Below are positions 1-6,788 of a stretch of DNA of 20,000 bases, piece after piece; position 1 is the first letter of the stretch, and each line of letters opens with the position of its first letter. The stretch is from a virus: the IMG/VR virus record IMGVR_UViG_3300032240_000117, positions 1 through 20,000 of that record. One strand, given 5' to 3'. The position numbers and the translations under genes were made by a program. The notes beneath the pieces are model-generated. The model was not told the DNA's origin and searched no databases. It was given only the letters and a program-made list of their open reading frames with translations.

Positions 1-3000
1 CGCAGCCAGTTGTTGTCGGCAACCTGAGACGGTTGAGCAGGACCGCCAGACACCCAGCCGAGGTCATTGGTCTCAAAGTAGGATTCAATCGCCAAAGCCT
101 GATTGCCTTTTATAGCGTCCGTGCCAATCTCGTGTTGGTACAGAGAGACAAACGTCTTCACCGAGGTAAGGGTCATGCTGAAGCTGCTGCCGGCAGGCAG
201 GCTGGCGCTCAACACATCACCCACGGCGTAGTTCACGCCATACCCGGTAATGGTTACTGAAGTCACGGCACCACCGCTCACCACAATTGTGGCAGTCGCT
301 CCTGTGCCAGTTCCTCCGGTCAGGGCTCGAGTTAGATAGGTGCCATTGGTGTACCCAGACCCACCAGTAAAGGTGAACCGATCCAACCCGCCAGTTGCGT
401 TGGGCGTCCAGTCTGCATTGATTGGGTAGTGGAACACTTGAGAGAAGTACCCAGAGGAGCGCCGAGCACCCAGAGCCTCACCGGCGTCATACCAGCACAT
501 CTCGCGGATGTTGTAGACGACAGCATCCGTACACTCGGTGGCTTCGCCTCGAGGGTAGAACCACCAAATCTCACCGTAACGCGGAACCTTGGTTACCCAC
601 ACCTTCTGACGCTGAGCATAGTTCAGGTTGTCAAAGAAGTAGTTCTGGTTGAATGAGTTTGGAATCTCTTTGACGGCACCGTTGTATAGCAAAAATCTAT
701 CAACACCGCACCAGTAATAAACTCCGTCATACTCAATCACAGACTGTGAAGACATGATTGAGGACTGACTGCTAATCAAGTCATAGCGCCAGTACTGGGC
801 CGGGGTTCCTACACCACCCACAAAGCTCACGCGGATTAAGCTGTCGAGGCTCCAGAAGAGCCCTGACGGCGCGTTAGAGCCACCTCTGACAGGTAGCCCT
901 TGGACAATCTTGCCGGTGGCCACGTTGACCTCATTGGCGTCTGCGGACACCCAGTCATTCAGATTGCCAGACCCAGAGTTCTTAATGAGGCCGTTGTTGC
1001 CGTACACAAACACATACGGATGCAGCGACACAACACCACCAGAGACAGAGATGTTGTTGTTGAAGGTCAGGGTCGAGGCGCCTGTTGTTGTGGCCGCATT
1101 TGACAGGACTACCTGCTGGAACACGCCTAATGTAAAGATGAATCCAGTCGTGCTGGTGACTACCGTTGTCACCGCAGAACCCCCGGCGGTGTCGGATAGC
1201 GTGAACGTGTTTAAGTTGTTTGTGGCAATGATGTAGTAGGTTGATCCGGCCGATAGGCCAATGCTGTTGTTTACCGTAAACACCAGATCATTCAGCCCCG
1301 TTACTACCGTTGTGATTGCCGACCCGCCGCTAGTAGCGGATAGGGTGAACGTAGAAGTCCCATTGGTCGCGGTGATGTAATAAGTAGTTCCGCTAGTTAC
1401 CCCGGAGTACTGTTTTGTTTTGAAGGTCAAACCTGTGGTAGCTCCAAACGTATTTGTAATTGCCGGGCCATTGGGCAAAACAGATAGGGTAAAAGTTGAC
1501 GCTCCATTGGTCGCAACGATGTAGTACGTCTGCCCCGAAGACACACCAGTACCAACAGGTCCTTTGAACACCAATCCACTTATTGACACTACATTTGTAA
1601 TGATTGCTTGGCCATTGATGGTATTGCTCAACGTAAACGTCGATGTGCCATTAGTAGCGATGATGTAGTACAAAAAATTAGATTGAACTCCGCTTGGCAA
1701 AATGGTTTGAAATGTCAATCCAGTTGTCGTGCCAGCAGTAGTTGTAATGGCAGTGCCATTCAAAGTAGCGGAAAGGGTAAACGTCGAGGTGCCGTTCGTA
1801 GAAATAATGTAGTAGGTTGCATTGGTGCTTATACCGGTTTCAGTGCCCGTCAAGGTGCCAGTTACCAGTATTGGTTGCCCCACATACAACCCGGTTGTAG
1901 CAGTGCAGGAGCACTGACCTGCAGTTCCAGTAACTGCTACAGATGCCAATGTAACGGCAGCTTGAGTGCCAGTTACATAAATAGGCTGCCCAACATACAA
2001 ACCGGTTGTAGCAGTGCACGAAAAATCACCGTTGACGCTAGTGATAGCCACGCTTGATAAAGTGTTCACATTTATCGTGCCAGACACTGTTACCGGCTGG
2101 CCAACAGCCAGACCAGTTGTAGATGTGCACGAGAACGTACCGCTGGATCCCGTAATTGCCACGCTAGCCAAGGTGGTGTCCGCTACAGACCCAGAAACGG
2201 TAACTGCTTGGCCGACATACAAACCCGTCGTGGATGTGCACGAGAAAGTGCCGCTAGTGCCCGTGACAGCAACCGAGGAAAGGTTCTTGCTGCCAAGAGA
2301 TCCAGCAACCGAAACCGTCTGGCCTACATACAACCCGCTAGTGTTAGAACAAGAGAATGTACCGCTTGTCCCAGTCACAGCAACAGTGCTCAATGTGGGG
2401 CTAACCAAGTTAGTGCTCACAACACTTGTTGAGGCCGGAATGCCAGTTCCTGTAACCGTCTGGCCAGCGCCAATCAACGTATCGGTCTGCGATATGGTGA
2501 CGTTGACCGTTGAGTTGAGATAGGCGTTTGAATCGGTGAACACGCCAATCTGGCTTAAAGATGAACCATTGAGATCACCACCCAGCACCGGCGTGTTTGT
2601 ATTACTGTCAATCAACGCAAGGTTCTGCCCCGGGTGAGCCAGCAATAGGTTGTTCCCTGAGCCAGCAACATCGGTAAACGTATCAAACTGCCAAAGGTTG
2701 TTGTCGTTAGGCGTAAAGCTTGACAACGTCAGATCTGAAATGCCGGCACCGTTTCCGTTGGCATCAATTGGTAGCTTCTGCAAACCATTGTTGTAGCCGC
2801 TGAAGACGTTAGAAAAGCCGTTCTGCGGGTTAACGTACAGTCCGCGAGACGGACCAGCCAGAGTGTTAGTGATCTCTTGATAGCCACCCATCTTCCGCGG
2901 GCGACCGCGCTGAAACCGCATCCAACGCCCATCGGTGTAGAAGTTCTTGTCAAAGAACGTGCCGTCTCTTTGGACGCCGGCAACAGAGTCAAGGGCAAAG

Positions 3001-3014
3001 ACCTTCTTGGTCAT
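1..3014 (-). CDS. Tail nozzle / DNA-stabilization protein (P22 gp10-like), C-terminus beyond left edge
   Basis: Reading the minus strand from the ATG at 3014 gives 1004 codons without a stop to base 1, so this is a partial gene. Residues 1-160 include a phage-typical opening (DGRWMRFQRGRPRKMGGYQ near 28-46). Residues 660-870 are rich in aromatic residues and contain motifs such as RGGSNAPSGLFW and GEIWWFYPRG. I associate both blocks with the packaged-DNA stabilization/nozzle family (P22 gp10, SU10 nozzle), which closes the short tail below the adaptor ring. Between the blocks lie two arrays of tandem beta-type repeats, about 430 residues in all, and a further beta insert sits at 875-950. P22 gp10 itself is roughly 470 residues, so this protein is greatly enlarged by the insertions. 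The start overlaps the stop of the upstream fibre gene (TAATG), implying coupled translation. Its position after an adaptor-like gene supports the call. The family name is from recognition, not a search; a fibre-like adhesin is the alternative. Confidence 0.72.
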   Translation of the reverse strand, partial: MTKKVFALDSVAGVQRDGTFFDKNFYTDGRWMRFQRGRPRKMGGYQEITNTLAGPSRGLYVNPQNGFSNVFSGYNNGLQKLPIDANGNGAGISDLTLSSFTPNDNNLWQFDTFTDVAGSGNNLLLAHPGQNLALIDSNTNTPVLGGDLNGSSLSQIGVFTDSNAYLNSTVNVTISQTDTLIGAGQTVTGTGIPASTSVVSTNLVSPTLSTVAVTGTSGTFSCSNTSGLYVGQTVSVAGSLGSKNLSSVAVTGTSGTFSCTSTTGLYVGQAVTVSGSVADTTLASVAITGSSGTFSCTSTTGLAVGQPVTVSGTINVNTLSSVAITSVNGDFSCTATTGLYVGQPIYVTGTQAAVTLASVAVTGTAGQCSCTATTGLYVGQPILVTGTLTGTETGISTNATYYIISTNGTSTFTLSATLNGTAITTTAGTTTGLTFQTILPSGVQSNFLYYIIATNGTSTFTLSNTINGQAIITNVVSISGLVFKGPVGTGVSSGQTYYIVATNGASTFTLSVLPNGPAITNTFGATTGLTFKTKQYSGVTSGTTYYITATNGTSTFTLSATSGGSAITTVVTGLNDLVFTVNNSIGLSAGSTYYIIATNNLNTFTLSDTAGGSAVTTVVTSTTGFIFTLGVFQQVVLSNAATTTGASTLTFNNNISVSGGVVSLHPYVFVYGNNGLIKNSGSGNLNDWVSADANEVNVATGKIVQGLPVRGGSNAPSGLFWSLDSLIRVSFVGGVGTPAQYWRYDLISSQSSIMSSQSVIEYDGVYYWCGVDRFLLYNGAVKEIPNSFNQNYFFDNLNYAQRQKVWVTKVPRYGEIWWFYPRGEATECTDAVVYNIREMCWYDAGEALGARRSSGYFSQVFHYPINADWTPNATGGLDRFTFTGGSGYTNGTYLTRALTGGTGTGATATIVVSGGAVTSVTITGYGVNYAVGDVLSASLPAGSSFSMTLTSVKTFVSLYQHEIGTDAIKGNQALAIESYFETNDLGWVSGGPAQPSQVADNNWL
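165..392 (-). other. Inserted Gly/Thr-rich beta domain in nozzle-like protein
   Basis: Residues about 875-950 (motifs GGSGYTNGTY, GGTGTGATATI, GGAVTSVTI, YAVGDVLS) interrupt the aromatic-rich C-terminal part. This composition, and the SGG-V-SVTITG-G-Y-VGD pattern, occur as a mobile accessory module in many phage structural proteins. That recurrence is from memory; the boundaries are approximate. Confidence 0.6.
1125..1844 (-). repeat. Five tandem 48-residue (144 bp) repeats inside the nozzle-like gene
   Basis: Residues about 391-630 contain five units of the form TYYI-ATNGTSTFTLS-T-G-AIT. The tyrosine pair falls at 401, 449, 497, 545 and 593, an exact 48-residue period. The units are diverged in sequence but identical in length. 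They follow directly after the 37-residue array and belong to a different repeat family. Confidence 0.85.
1845..2399 (-). repeat. Five tandem 37-residue (111 bp) repeats inside the nozzle-like gene
   Basis: Residues about 206-390 of the nozzle-like protein contain five units with the core FSCT-TTGLYVGQ-V-V-G. The glycine of GLYVGQ falls at residues 227, 264, 301, 338 and 375, an exact 37-residue period with no indels. Each unit has a conserved serine-cysteine pair before the GLYVGQ turn. The pattern fits small beta-sandwich or Ig-like modules; the fold is inference. Confidence 0.85.
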
Positions 3015-4252
3015 TAGAAAGACCCGCCTTGTACGCCAGACGTAAAAGTGCCGGTTCCATTAACAACCAAACCGGTCGCGCTAAGGGTTGCCCTGTTGGC
3101 GCCAACTATAGATACACCCCATTGGCCAGTACCCGGTCGATAGATACCAGTGTTCGATTCAGAAGCAAACGACACGGCAGGCGCTGATGCCGTGCCATCC
3201 ACCGTACTAATTGTTGTCGTGCCGGCTTGAACTGTGTTGGCGTTAAAGAAGTTTGTGCCATCACAGAACAGAGTGACCTGATTGCCTGCCGGAATGGTTA
3301 CCGATGTAGCTCCGGCCGCGCTGGTCTTAATGCTTAAAGTGTACCCATTAGGCGTGGTCTGATTTGAGATTACATACAGATTAACCACTGGCGGGTACAC
3401 GGCGGTTACGTTGCCACTCAGAGACCCTGTGTACTCTTGGATGGTATTTGAAATATCCTGAGTGGTCAGGTTGTACGTCCCCGAGGTAACGGGCTTGACC
3501 AGAACCGTAAATTGGAACGTCGCTGACTGACCATAACCAACAGTCACATAGCCCGCACCCGTTGAGATGATGAACGCAGATTCTTGCGGCGCAAAGTACA
3601 TAGTGACGCCACCGTCAATGTACTCGCCACCTGTAGTAGAAATGCTAACCGTCCCGGTGCCGTTGTTCTTGAACAGGGTGAACCAGTTGTTACCCAGAGT
3701 AGAAGATGCCGGCAAGTTCAAGCTGCCAGTGCCGCTACTCCAAACTACCGTCTGAGCACGTTGAGAGGCACTGAAAGTAGCTCCACTGGAAATACCAGCC
3801 GATGGGTGGCTCTGGTTCAACGTAGCGCCGATTGCAGTCAACCCCAGCCCAGCAAGAGAGCTGGCATCCGGGTTTGACGTACCCACACCGTAAGCAATCA
3901 CGCCCCATACACCAGCCTCGGTGGTGTTGTCAGTCAGGTAGATGTACTTGGCCTGCCCGGGTGCAATCGAAACAATTGTCCCGGCAAACCCGTATGTCTT
4001 TACCGTGAAGGTGTACGCGCCGTTATTGAGGATTAACGCATCCTGACCAACAGAGACTTGATTGCCCGGTGGCATGGCCAGAGACAGACTGCCGGCGCTC
4101 GGAGTGACCTGCATAATCCGTGCAGCGAAGTCATCCGTGGCGTTGCCATTGACTGGCCACTCAAGCTGAGTGTCCGCGGATAGCGCGATGGCACGATACG
4201 AAACATCAACCGGCTGGATGACGTTCCCCGTAAATGGGCTGTTGTAACTCAT
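3014..4252 (-). CDS. Tail fibre-like protein, 412 aa
   Basis: A Thr/Ser/Gly/Val-rich protein with little charge and no signal peptide or membrane segment. The N-terminal ~110 residues look like a compact beta domain. The C-terminal ~60 residues contain the phage-fibre pattern FASESNTGIYRPGTGQWG followed by TGLVVNGTGTFTSG and end in GVQGGSF. That closing pattern (NTGIYRPG, ATGLVVNGTGTF) is typical of distal fibre or tail-spike modules of uncultured phages. The start ATG at 4252 overlaps the stop of the upstream adaptor gene (ATGA), and its own stop overlaps the start of the nozzle-like gene (TAATG). Sitting between adaptor and nozzle suggests a fibre attached at the tail hub. The host receptor cannot be read from the sequence. 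Confidence 0.72.
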   Translation of the reverse strand: MSYNSPFTGNVIQPVDVSYRAIALSADTQLEWPVNGNATDDFAARIMQVTPSAGSLSLAMPPGNQVSVGQDALILNNGAYTFTVKTYGFAGTIVSIAPGQAKYIYLTDNTTEAGVWGVIAYGVGTSNPDASSLAGLGLTAIGATLNQSHPSAGISSGATFSASQRAQTVVWSSGTGSLNLPASSTLGNNWFTLFKNNGTGTVSISTTGGEYIDGGVTMYFAPQESAFIISTGAGYVTVGYGQSATFQFTVLVKPVTSGTYNLTTQDISNTIQEYTGSLSGNVTAVYPPVVNLYVISNQTTPNGYTLSIKTSAAGATSVTIPAGNQVTLFCDGTNFFNANTVQAGTTTISTVDGTASAPAVSFASESNTGIYRPGTGQWGVSIVGANRATLSATGLVVNGTGTFTSGVQGGSF

Positions 4253-4887
4253 GATGCATCCCTCACAATGGCTTGACGATCCCCGATACGGGCTACGTTC
4301 TCAAGCTTGAGCATTTCAATGGCTTGTTGATACATGGCCTGCCACAACTGCACCCGCTCGTCGTTCTTCAGGAACGGCATAGCTTGAAGGAGCGATCCGT
4401 AAAGCATGGCCTGCGGCGCGTACTCGGTGAACCAGTTGGTCTGGTTGGCAGAGCTTAACGGCGGCACGCGCTGGTAGTACAGAACCTCAAAGGTGTAATT
4501 GGTGTCCGGGGTCGGCGCTACCAGCCAGTGCGTGTAGTCATAGTCGCTGTAGTACAGCGGGGTGTCAGTCTGCGTAGGATCCGGCCAGTACTCTCGAAGG
4601 TACTCGTAGTCACGCAGCAAGACAGGCTGGCGCTTGCCATTCACGGTGATGTTCATAGAGACGGTCTTGCGCCACCGGGCGGGCTTATCAAGCACATCTT
4701 CCCCAGTCACCATGTTGCTCTGGACAACATTTAGGTTGCCCAGAAACTTAAGATCCGCGGCGATGATTTGTTCCGCCAGCATGATGAACTGCGGAATCTT
4801 CTCCAGCGTGGCCGTATCGGTACGCTCGAGGTAGGTCGAGATGTCATTGACCAGCGAGTCGTAGGTCATTACGGCGGCTGCAGTCAT
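4249..4887 (-). CDS. Head-tail adaptor-like protein (phage adaptor / P22 gp4-like), 212 aa
   Basis: Largely helical and acidic with many aromatic residues. It begins with a helix (YDSLVNDISTYLERTD), followed by FIMLAEQIIAADLKFLGN, then a beta-rich middle with WRKTVSMNITVNG, LLRDYEYLREYWPD and the turn APTPDTNYTFEVLYYQRVP. It ends in helices (APQAMLYGSLLQAMPFLKND and QQAIEMLKLENVARIGDRQA). This helix / beta hairpin / helix plan is that of the small adaptor proteins which bind under the portal of short-tailed phages (SU10 adaptor, DUF6682-type, P22 gp4). The start overlaps the preceding stop (TAATG). A nozzle-like gene follows one fibre gene later, as expected for a connector module. The family name is from recognition, not a search. 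Confidence 0.75.
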   Translation of the reverse strand: MTAAAVMTYDSLVNDISTYLERTDTATLEKIPQFIMLAEQIIAADLKFLGNLNVVQSNMVTGEDVLDKPARWRKTVSMNITVNGKRQPVLLRDYEYLREYWPDPTQTDTPLYYSDYDYTHWLVAPTPDTNYTFEVLYYQRVPPLSSANQTNWFTEYAPQAMLYGSLLQAMPFLKNDERVQLWQAMYQQAIEMLKLENVARIGDRQAIVRDAS

Positions 4888-5294
4888 TACCAGCTCCTAT
4901 ATTTGGCAGTCTTCTTCGCTATTTTCTCAGGTTGCGATACAAACTGCTTACCCTCAGCCTTGCCTTCTCGTTTAGCGCGACTGGTCGCTGCATATTCAGA
5001 AGACGATAGAGACTGGATTGCTTTCTTCGGCAGATACCGCTCGCCGGTGGCTTCAGAGCCTTGCGTAGACGGTTTGCCGGACTTGGTGCCCCAATCTTGC
5101 TTGGACCATTGAGACAGGCTGTTATCGGCCTTCTTAGGGCCTTTGTAACCGCCACCAGACGATTTGTACTTCTGCGTGGCTAGTTGAGCCTTGCGGGCGC
5201 TCCACTGCCCCGGAGATCCACCTTTACCGGAAGCCTTAACGGAAGCAACGATGCGCTTCCATTTGCTGGGGTCACTCTTGACTGCGCTGCTCAT
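4887..5294 (-). CDS. Basic DUF5872-like phage protein, 135 aa
   Basis: A small Lys/Ser/Gln/Trp-rich protein. The N-terminal block KWKRIVASVKASGKGGSPG with GQWSARKAQLA and KYKSSGGGYKG, and the later W-SKQDWGTKSG and GERYLPKKAIQSL motifs, match my memory of the DUF5872 family in phages and large DNA viruses; its function is unknown. It is strongly cationic and could bind nucleic acid or be packaged in the virion, which is inference. The start is supported by the Shine-Dalgarno-like GAGGTGAT just upstream and lies 23 bp inside the end of Rz. Its own stop overlaps the next start as TAATG. An isolated basic protein between the spanins and the adaptor is unusual. Confidence 0.7.
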   Translation of the reverse strand: MSSAVKSDPSKWKRIVASVKASGKGGSPGQWSARKAQLATQKYKSSGGGYKGPKKADNSLSQWSKQDWGTKSGKPSTQGSEATGERYLPKKAIQSLSSSEYAATSRAKREGKAEGKQFVSQPEKIAKKTAKYRSW

Positions 5295-5748
5295 GGATCA
5301 CCTCGTAGGCTTGTCGGCAGGCGTCGTAGGCAGCTTGAAGCCTTGCTGCGTCGGCAGCGTACCCAGCAAGAAACTCTGCATCTCCCCTTGCCAGTCCCTC
5401 ACCCGTACATCCCACACTACTTCCGGTATCGTTGGACATTGGGTCTTGACGGGCTTCGGGGCGCTTGCGCAGGCTGTCAATGAGAGCGTTGTAGCGAGTA
5501 TTAGCAGTTTGGTTCGCATTGACTTTTTCCTTTTGAATCTTGTTAATCTGAGCCTGCATGTCTAGCTCAACCCGCCTAGCCTCTTCAGCCCTCTTTTGAA
5601 CTTCTTTTTGAATCTCAATTTTATAGGCATCCCACTCTTGGTGGATAACGTGTTTGCCGTGATTGACGCCCTTAAAATAGACAAAACCGAGCATCACAAG
5701 CCCGGCCATTCCACCTAGTACCCAGCGGTTCATTAGGAACCCAAGCAT
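5272..5748 (-). CDS. Rz: Rz-like inner-membrane spanin (i-spanin)
   Basis: A 158-residue protein with one N-terminal membrane segment (about residues 9-26, WVLGGMAGLVMLGFVYFKG). A charged helical stretch rich in Lys, Glu, Arg and Gln follows (about 38-85), as expected for the periplasmic coiled coil of Rz. The C-terminal part has CTGEGLARGDAEFLAGYA and ends in a helix. In Gram-negative phages Rz spans the periplasm and pairs with an outer-membrane lipoprotein to fuse the membranes at the end of lysis. An Rz1-like gene is nested inside in another frame, which strongly supports the call. The ATG at 5748 is preferred because GGAGGAG lies eight bases upstream; an alternative ATG at 5733 overlaps the endolysin stop. 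Confidence 0.87.
   Translation of the reverse strand: MLGFLMNRWVLGGMAGLVMLGFVYFKGVNHGKHVIHQEWDAYKIEIQKEVQKRAEEARRVELDMQAQINKIQKEKVNANQTANTRYNALIDSLRKRPEARQDPMSNDTGSSVGCTGEGLARGDAEFLAGYAADAARLQAAYDACRQAYEVIHEQRSQE
5298..5519 (-). CDS. Rz1: Rz1-like outer-membrane spanin lipoprotein (o-spanin), nested in Rz
   Basis: A 73-residue frame wholly inside Rz. It starts with a classic lipoprotein signal: M-R-T-K, a hydrophobic stretch, then the lipobox LTAC with the lipid-accepting cysteine at residue 17. The mature part of about 57 residues contains several prolines and ends PTTPADKPTR, as usual for Rz1 proteins. Lipobox, size and embedded location together make this much more likely than a chance open frame. 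The product would sit in the inner leaflet of the outer membrane and contact the C-terminus of Rz. The embedded arrangement is the one known from lambda, where Rz1 lies entirely within Rz. Confidence 0.85.
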   Translation of the reverse strand: MRTKLLILATTLSLTACASAPKPVKTQCPTIPEVVWDVRVRDWQGEMQSFLLGTLPTQQGFKLPTTPADKPTR

Positions 5749-6191
5749 TTCTGGTACTCCTCCATTCGACGCCTTGTTAGCCCCGGCAGAGGCTTACCCT
5801 TAAACCTGTCCCATCTCAGGATCTCTTTACACGCACCCGCGTAATCACCGTCTTTCAACTTTTTCACAATCGACGAATCGCAGAAGCTCTTTGGGCCTAT
5901 GTTGTACGTCAGGCTGACATACGCATCAAACTCATACTGATACATCGGAACCGGAGCACACTTCTTCACAGACAGCTCAAAACGGTTTGCGTCCTTCAAC
6001 AGCTTTACCAGCGCACGATCGGGGGTGATTGTGTCGCCCTTCTTAACACCTTCTGTGGTGCCAAACCCAATCGTGGGCACGTCACCCTTCACTGGCTCAT
6101 ACGCAACAGGGCTGTATCCCTCATGCAAAGCCATAACCACCAAAGCCGAGGCCGACAAAGACAACGCAGCCACTTTAATCCGCTCAGACAT
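5733..6191 (-). CDS. SAR endolysin, GH24 lysozyme family
   Basis: A 152-residue lysozyme. Residues 7-22 form a weakly hydrophobic Ala/Ser/Leu segment, typical of a signal-anchor-release domain that lets the enzyme be exported by the host Sec system and held inactive in the membrane. The GH24 signature follows immediately: HEGYSPVAY (Glu24) and GDVPTIGFGTT (Thr40). It ends with RWDRFKGKPLPGLTRRRMEEYQ, also typical of the family. It cleaves peptidoglycan between MurNAc and GlcNAc. Four cysteines (in KKCAP, SFCDS, GACKE and QKCLG) could take part in disulfide control. The usual catalytic Asp, nine residues after the Glu, is Pro33 here; Asp37 may replace it. The ATG at 6191 overlaps the holin stop by eight bases; an upstream TTG would add eight residues but is less likely. 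Confidence 0.92.
   Translation of the reverse strand: MSERIKVAALSLSASALVVMALHEGYSPVAYEPVKGDVPTIGFGTTEGVKKGDTITPDRALVKLLKDANRFELSVKKCAPVPMYQYEFDAYVSLTYNIGPKSFCDSSIVKKLKDGDYAGACKEILRWDRFKGKPLPGLTRRRMEEYQKCLGS
5757..5763 (-). promoter_or_regulatory. Ribosome binding site for Rz
   Basis: GGAGGAG on the minus strand, eight bases before the ATG at 5748. It lies inside the end of the endolysin gene and decides the Rz start in favour of 5748 over 5733. Confidence 0.7.
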
Positions 6192-6387
6192 CTTTTTGCG
6201 CCACCAGTCGAGCAATCAATGCCGACATCGTAAAAAGTCCAGAGAGCGCAGCGAATACGTTCCGCGGGATGTCAGTTTCATACAACGGCAGAACAATCTC
6301 ACAGGCCGTCAAAACACCGGCAATCAACATTAGGCGGATTGACCATGCCTGCCGCAGAATCACCTGCCAGTTGTCGTATAGCTTCAC
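6184..6387 (-). CDS. Holin candidate, two TM segments (DUF7940-like)
   Basis: A 67-residue protein with two hydrophobic segments (about 18-35 and 43-62) separated by a short polar turn with ETDIPRN, plus a basic and aromatic N-terminus (WQVILRQAWSIRL). Size, topology and location directly upstream of the endolysin fit a class II-like holin or pinholin. A pinholin would suit a SAR endolysin because only depolarization is needed. The start is GTG at 6387, overlapping the preceding stop as GTGA. The RQAWSIRL and VFAALSGLFT patterns resemble a small holin family I know from other phages. Whether it or its upstream neighbour is the true holin is not settled by sequence. Confidence 0.75.
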   Translation of the reverse strand: MKLYDNWQVILRQAWSIRLMLIAGVLTACEIVLPLYETDIPRNVFAALSGLFTMSALIARLVAQKDV

Positions 6388-6605
6388 TTGTCAACCTTGT
6401 TCTCAAGTTTGTCCCAGATCCTAGACAACATAGCTTTAACTTCAGAGATGTCTTCTCTGTAGTCGTCTCTTGTGACATACAAAAGAGGCATCTCCGCAAT
6501 CTTGTCTTCAATCCGAATGATTGACTTAGATAGAGAGTTCAAAGCCCATCCGCCAAGTACGCCGATAAAAGCTACGACGATGTCAACAAGAGTCTGCGCT
6601 TCCAT
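6384..6605 (-). CDS. One-TM membrane protein of the lysis cassette
   Basis: A 73-residue protein with one N-terminal membrane segment (about residues 6-22, LVDIVVAFIGVLGGWAL). An amphipathic, charged helix follows, including DDYREDISEVKAMLSRIWDK and ending KLENKVDK. It could be an accessory holin, an antiholin or a membrane partner; the layout resembles XhlA-like proteins in mirror image. A TTG at 6614 would add three residues, but the ATG at 6605 has GAGGA ten bases upstream and lies one base after the previous stop. Its stop overlaps the holin start. Confidence 0.7.
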   Translation of the reverse strand: MEAQTLVDIVVAFIGVLGGWALNSLSKSIIRIEDKIAEMPLLYVTRDDYREDISEVKAMLSRIWDKLENKVDK

Positions 6606-6606
6606 T

Positions 6607-6780
6607 TCAGTCAAATCCTCGGAGTGTTTTCGCTAGTCTGGCGCGTTGCCCAAGTTTACCCGGAGCCTTCGCCGCCTTGTTAAGAGTCTTTGCAGGAATC
6701 TTCTTATCAGCGGCAACACCCAGTTGCTTCTTCAGTGCACCGGGTTTGCTGATTGCTTCTTGGATCCATTTCTTGGACAT
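6607..6780 (-). CDS. Small basic phage protein, 57 aa
   Basis: The ATG at 6780 opens a 57-codon frame beginning MSKKWIQEAISKPGALKKQL and ending RARLAKTLRGFD. It is rich in Lys, Ala and Arg with no membrane segment. AGGTG lies six bases upstream of the ATG, and the gene fits exactly between the glycine-rich fibre stop (6789) and the next start (6605). Short proteins with this KWIQEAI-KPGALRK pattern recur in environmental phage genomes without known function. It may bind nucleic acid or be a small virion protein; neither is demonstrated. Confidence 0.75.
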   Translation of the reverse strand: MSKKWIQEAISKPGALKKQLGVAADKKIPAKTLNKAAKAPGKLGQRARLAKTLRGFD

Positions 6781-6788
6781 GGTTACAC

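Noticed and set aside
1125-2399. CRISPR-like direct repeats
   Set aside because: The repeats are in frame, protein-coding, diverged in sequence and have periods of 111 and 144 bp with no spacer structure.
2729-2998. Minus-strand 89-residue frame within the nozzle-like gene
   Set aside because: It is out of frame with the convincing open frame over the same bases and has no ribosome site or recognisable motif.
6192-6215. TTG start extending the endolysin by eight residues
   Set aside because: The extension duplicates part of the holin frame and places charged residues before the SAR segment; the ATG at 6191 is simpler.
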